64,000 nucleotides of DNA. It comes from AP-15 sp963737145 (GTDB lineage: Bacteria; Pseudomonadota; Alphaproteobacteria; ATCC43930; CGMCC-115725). Shown here in pieces: positions 62,694 to 64,000 of the stretch; position 1 is the first letter of the stretch, and each line of letters begins with the position of its first letter. A model generated the notes under the pieces. That model saw only the letters and a list, made by a program, of their open reading frames with translations. It did no database searches and had not been told where the DNA came from. Position numbers and translations under genes: made by a program. Location: assembly GCA_963737145.1 (NCBI GenBank), contig CAVTRO010000007.1:1364001-1428000 (forward strand), read 5' to 3'.

Positions 62694-64000
62694 GACGTCG
62701 GTGTTGCGGATCCGGCCCGGCTCCCGGGTCGAGACCCCGCTCTGCCGCCTGGCCCATCGCCTCGCCTCCATTTCTGGCTGGCGCCGTTACGGGCTTGCCT
62801 TTTTGCTGGGTGTCTGCGCCACCGCGACCCTGCCGCCGGTCGATTTGACGCCGCTGCTGCTGGTGGCCTTTGCCGGCCTCTTGTGGCTCGACGACGGAAG
62901 CACCGGCCCGTGGGCGTCCTTTCGCTTGGGCTACGCCTTTGGTTTCGGTTTCTTCGTCAGCGGCCTCTATTGGATCGCTGCCGCGCTGTTTGTCGACATC
63001 GCCAGCTTCTGGTGGCTGGTGCCGGTCGCCGCTGCCGGGCTCCCGGCGGCGTTCGCGCTCTATATCGGGGCGGCATTGCTGGCCACCAATCTCGCCGTCA
63101 GGCATCTGCGGTTGCCGGACACGGCTCGCATCTTCGCATTTGCCGTTGCTTGGACCGCAGCCGAATGGGTGCGTGGGCACGCCTTCACCGGGCTTCCCTG
63201 GAACCTGATCGGCTATGCCTGGTCGGGCGGATTTCCCGGGGCGCTTCTGATGCTGCAGAGCGCCGCAGCAGTCGGCATTTACGGGCTGAGCTTCCTGACG
63301 GTACTCGCGGCCTCGCTGCCCGCCCTTTTGGGGATAACCTCGTTGAGCCCGCTCACGCCGGGCCGGCGGCTCGCCCCGGTGATCGCGGCGGGCCTCTTAA
63401 TCCTCGTACCGAGCCTCTTGGGCGCGCTCCGGCTGGCGGCCACACGGACTGTTGAAACCGGATATTTTCTGCGCATCGTCCAGCCGTCGATCCCGCAGAC
63501 GATGAAGTGGGAGGCGGCCGCCGCGCAACGTAATTTCCGTCTTCTCCTCGACCTCAGCAGCGCCCCGGGGACCCGAAAGCTCGCCGCGGTGGTGTGGCCG
63601 GAGGCGGCTACCCCGTTCCTGCTCGGGCGTGATGCGTATCATCTCCGCGAGGTTGCCGCCGTGGCCTCCGGTCGGGGTTACGTCATCACCGGCGCGGTGC
63701 GGGCAAACCCGCCGCCGAGCCCGGTCTCACAGGTGTGGAACAGCATCGAGGCGGTGGACGGCAACGGTGAGATCGTCGCCCGGTACGACAAAGCACATCT
63801 GGTTCCGTTCGGCGAGTACATGCCGCTCCGCGAGATCTTGCCTTTGCAAAAGATTACGCCCGGAAGCCTCGACTACGCCGCCGGCCCCGGACCGAGAACG
63901 ATGGACCTGCCGGGGCTTCCCCCCTTCGCCCCGCTAATTTGCTACGAGGTCATATTTCCGGGCGCAATCGTCGACGAACACGACCGCCCGGCGTGGATCC
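62674..64000 (+). CDS. lnt: apolipoprotein N-acyltransferase, 3' end cut by the window
   Basis: The N-terminal ~442 residues of Lnt, which adds the third acyl chain to lipoproteins. Six to eight membrane helices precede the nitrilase-like domain. The visible domain shows VWPEAATPFLL (catalytic Glu), YDKAHLVPFGEYMPLRE (catalytic Lys) and LICYEVIFPG (catalytic Cys), so all three catalytic residues are in place before the window ends. Start possibilities are GTG 62674 (overlapping corC by 20 bp), 62686 or 62701; I favour neither strongly. The C-terminus is outside the window. Confidence 0.92.
   Translation, partial: MTRLVPETSVLRIRPGSRVETPLCRLAHRLASISGWRRYGLAFLLGVCATATLPPVDLTPLLLVAFAGLLWLDDGSTGPWASFRLGYAFGFGFFVSGLYWIAAALFVDIASFWWLVPVAAAGLPAAFALYIGAALLATNLAVRHLRLPDTARIFAFAVAWTAAEWVRGHAFTGLPWNLIGYAWSGGFPGALLMLQSAAAVGIYGLSFLTVLAASLPALLGITSLSPLTPGRRLAPVIAAGLLILVPSLLGALRLAATRTVETGYFLRIVQPSIPQTMKWEAAAAQRNFRLLLDLSSAPGTRKLAAVVWPEAATPFLLGRDAYHLREVAAVASGRGYVITGAVRANPPPSPVSQVWNSIEAVDGNGEIVARYDKAHLVPFGEYMPLREILPLQKITPGSLDYAAGPGPRTMDLPGLPPFAPLICYEVIFPGAIVDEHDRPAWI

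Overview
The window reads as the chromosome of a GC-rich alphaproteobacterium. The main evidence is the run nifU-type gene, tsaB, rimI, mucR, fur, olsB/olsA, miaB, phoH, ybeY, corC, lnt at the right end. A MucR-family regulator, a TauE/TIGR02186 pair and an nth/DUF2244/dapB cluster also fit. I cannot assign a genus; a Rhodospirillales- or Rhizobiales-like lineage is an inference.

Layout. (1) 1-3363: end of a DUF1501 gene, an acyl-CoA dehydrogenase-like flavoenzyme, a wrecked CPA1 antiporter gene and degraded DNA. (2) 3364-23886: a tRNA-Ser(CGA) gene followed by an integrated genomic island of about 20.4 kb, bounded by a perfect 27-bp direct repeat of the tRNA 3' end (3426-3452 and 23860-23886). 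The island holds an intact tyrosine recombinase beside the tRNA, a 22-bp minisatellite, a frameshifted second integrase, a DUF2130 / HTH / XRE module, a complete type I restriction-modification operon (hsdM, hsdS, hsdR) with a YgjP-like metallopeptidase and an unknown 311-aa gene, long non-coding DNA with hairpins and a strong-looking promoter, and a compact run of four small unknown genes (21193-23003). (3) 23887-29300: a third, truncated integrase that abuts a kdpD cut to about 40 codons, then kdpC, frameshifted kdpB, kdpA, kdpF and a 27-aa membrane peptide, all leftward. (4) 29749-41044: a ParB-like small protein, a Na+/H+ antiporter with a cyclic-nucleotide-binding domain, a cupin, a CaiB-type CoA transferase, an ECF sigma/anti-sigma pair, and a form II CO-dehydrogenase-like operon (coxG, S, L, M). 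(5) 41045-45213: a second accessory pocket with a bactofilin fossil, a two-gene restriction-modification system, an antitoxin-like fossil and an MgtC fossil. (6) 45219-53989: nth, DUF2244, dapB, a cobalt-type nitrile hydratase operon, murJ, trpS, TauE/SafE, TIGR02186 and a universal stress protein. (7) 54086-64000: the conserved Fe-S / tRNA-modification / ornithine-lipid / RNA-maturation block, ending inside lnt.

The accessory DNA is rich in decayed genes: the antiporter, integrases 2 and 3, kdpD, kdpB, a small alphaproteobacterial gene, bactofilin, the antitoxin-like gene and mgtC. This suggests repeated insertion and erosion next to the tRNA-Ser gene and around 41-45 kb. The best candidates for undescribed biology are the four-gene cassette at 21.2-23.0 kb, the DUF2130-HTH pair with its divergent XRE regulator, the 311-aa gene at the edge of the hsd cassette, and the hairpin string near 20.0 kb. 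No function can be proven for these from sequence reading alone.
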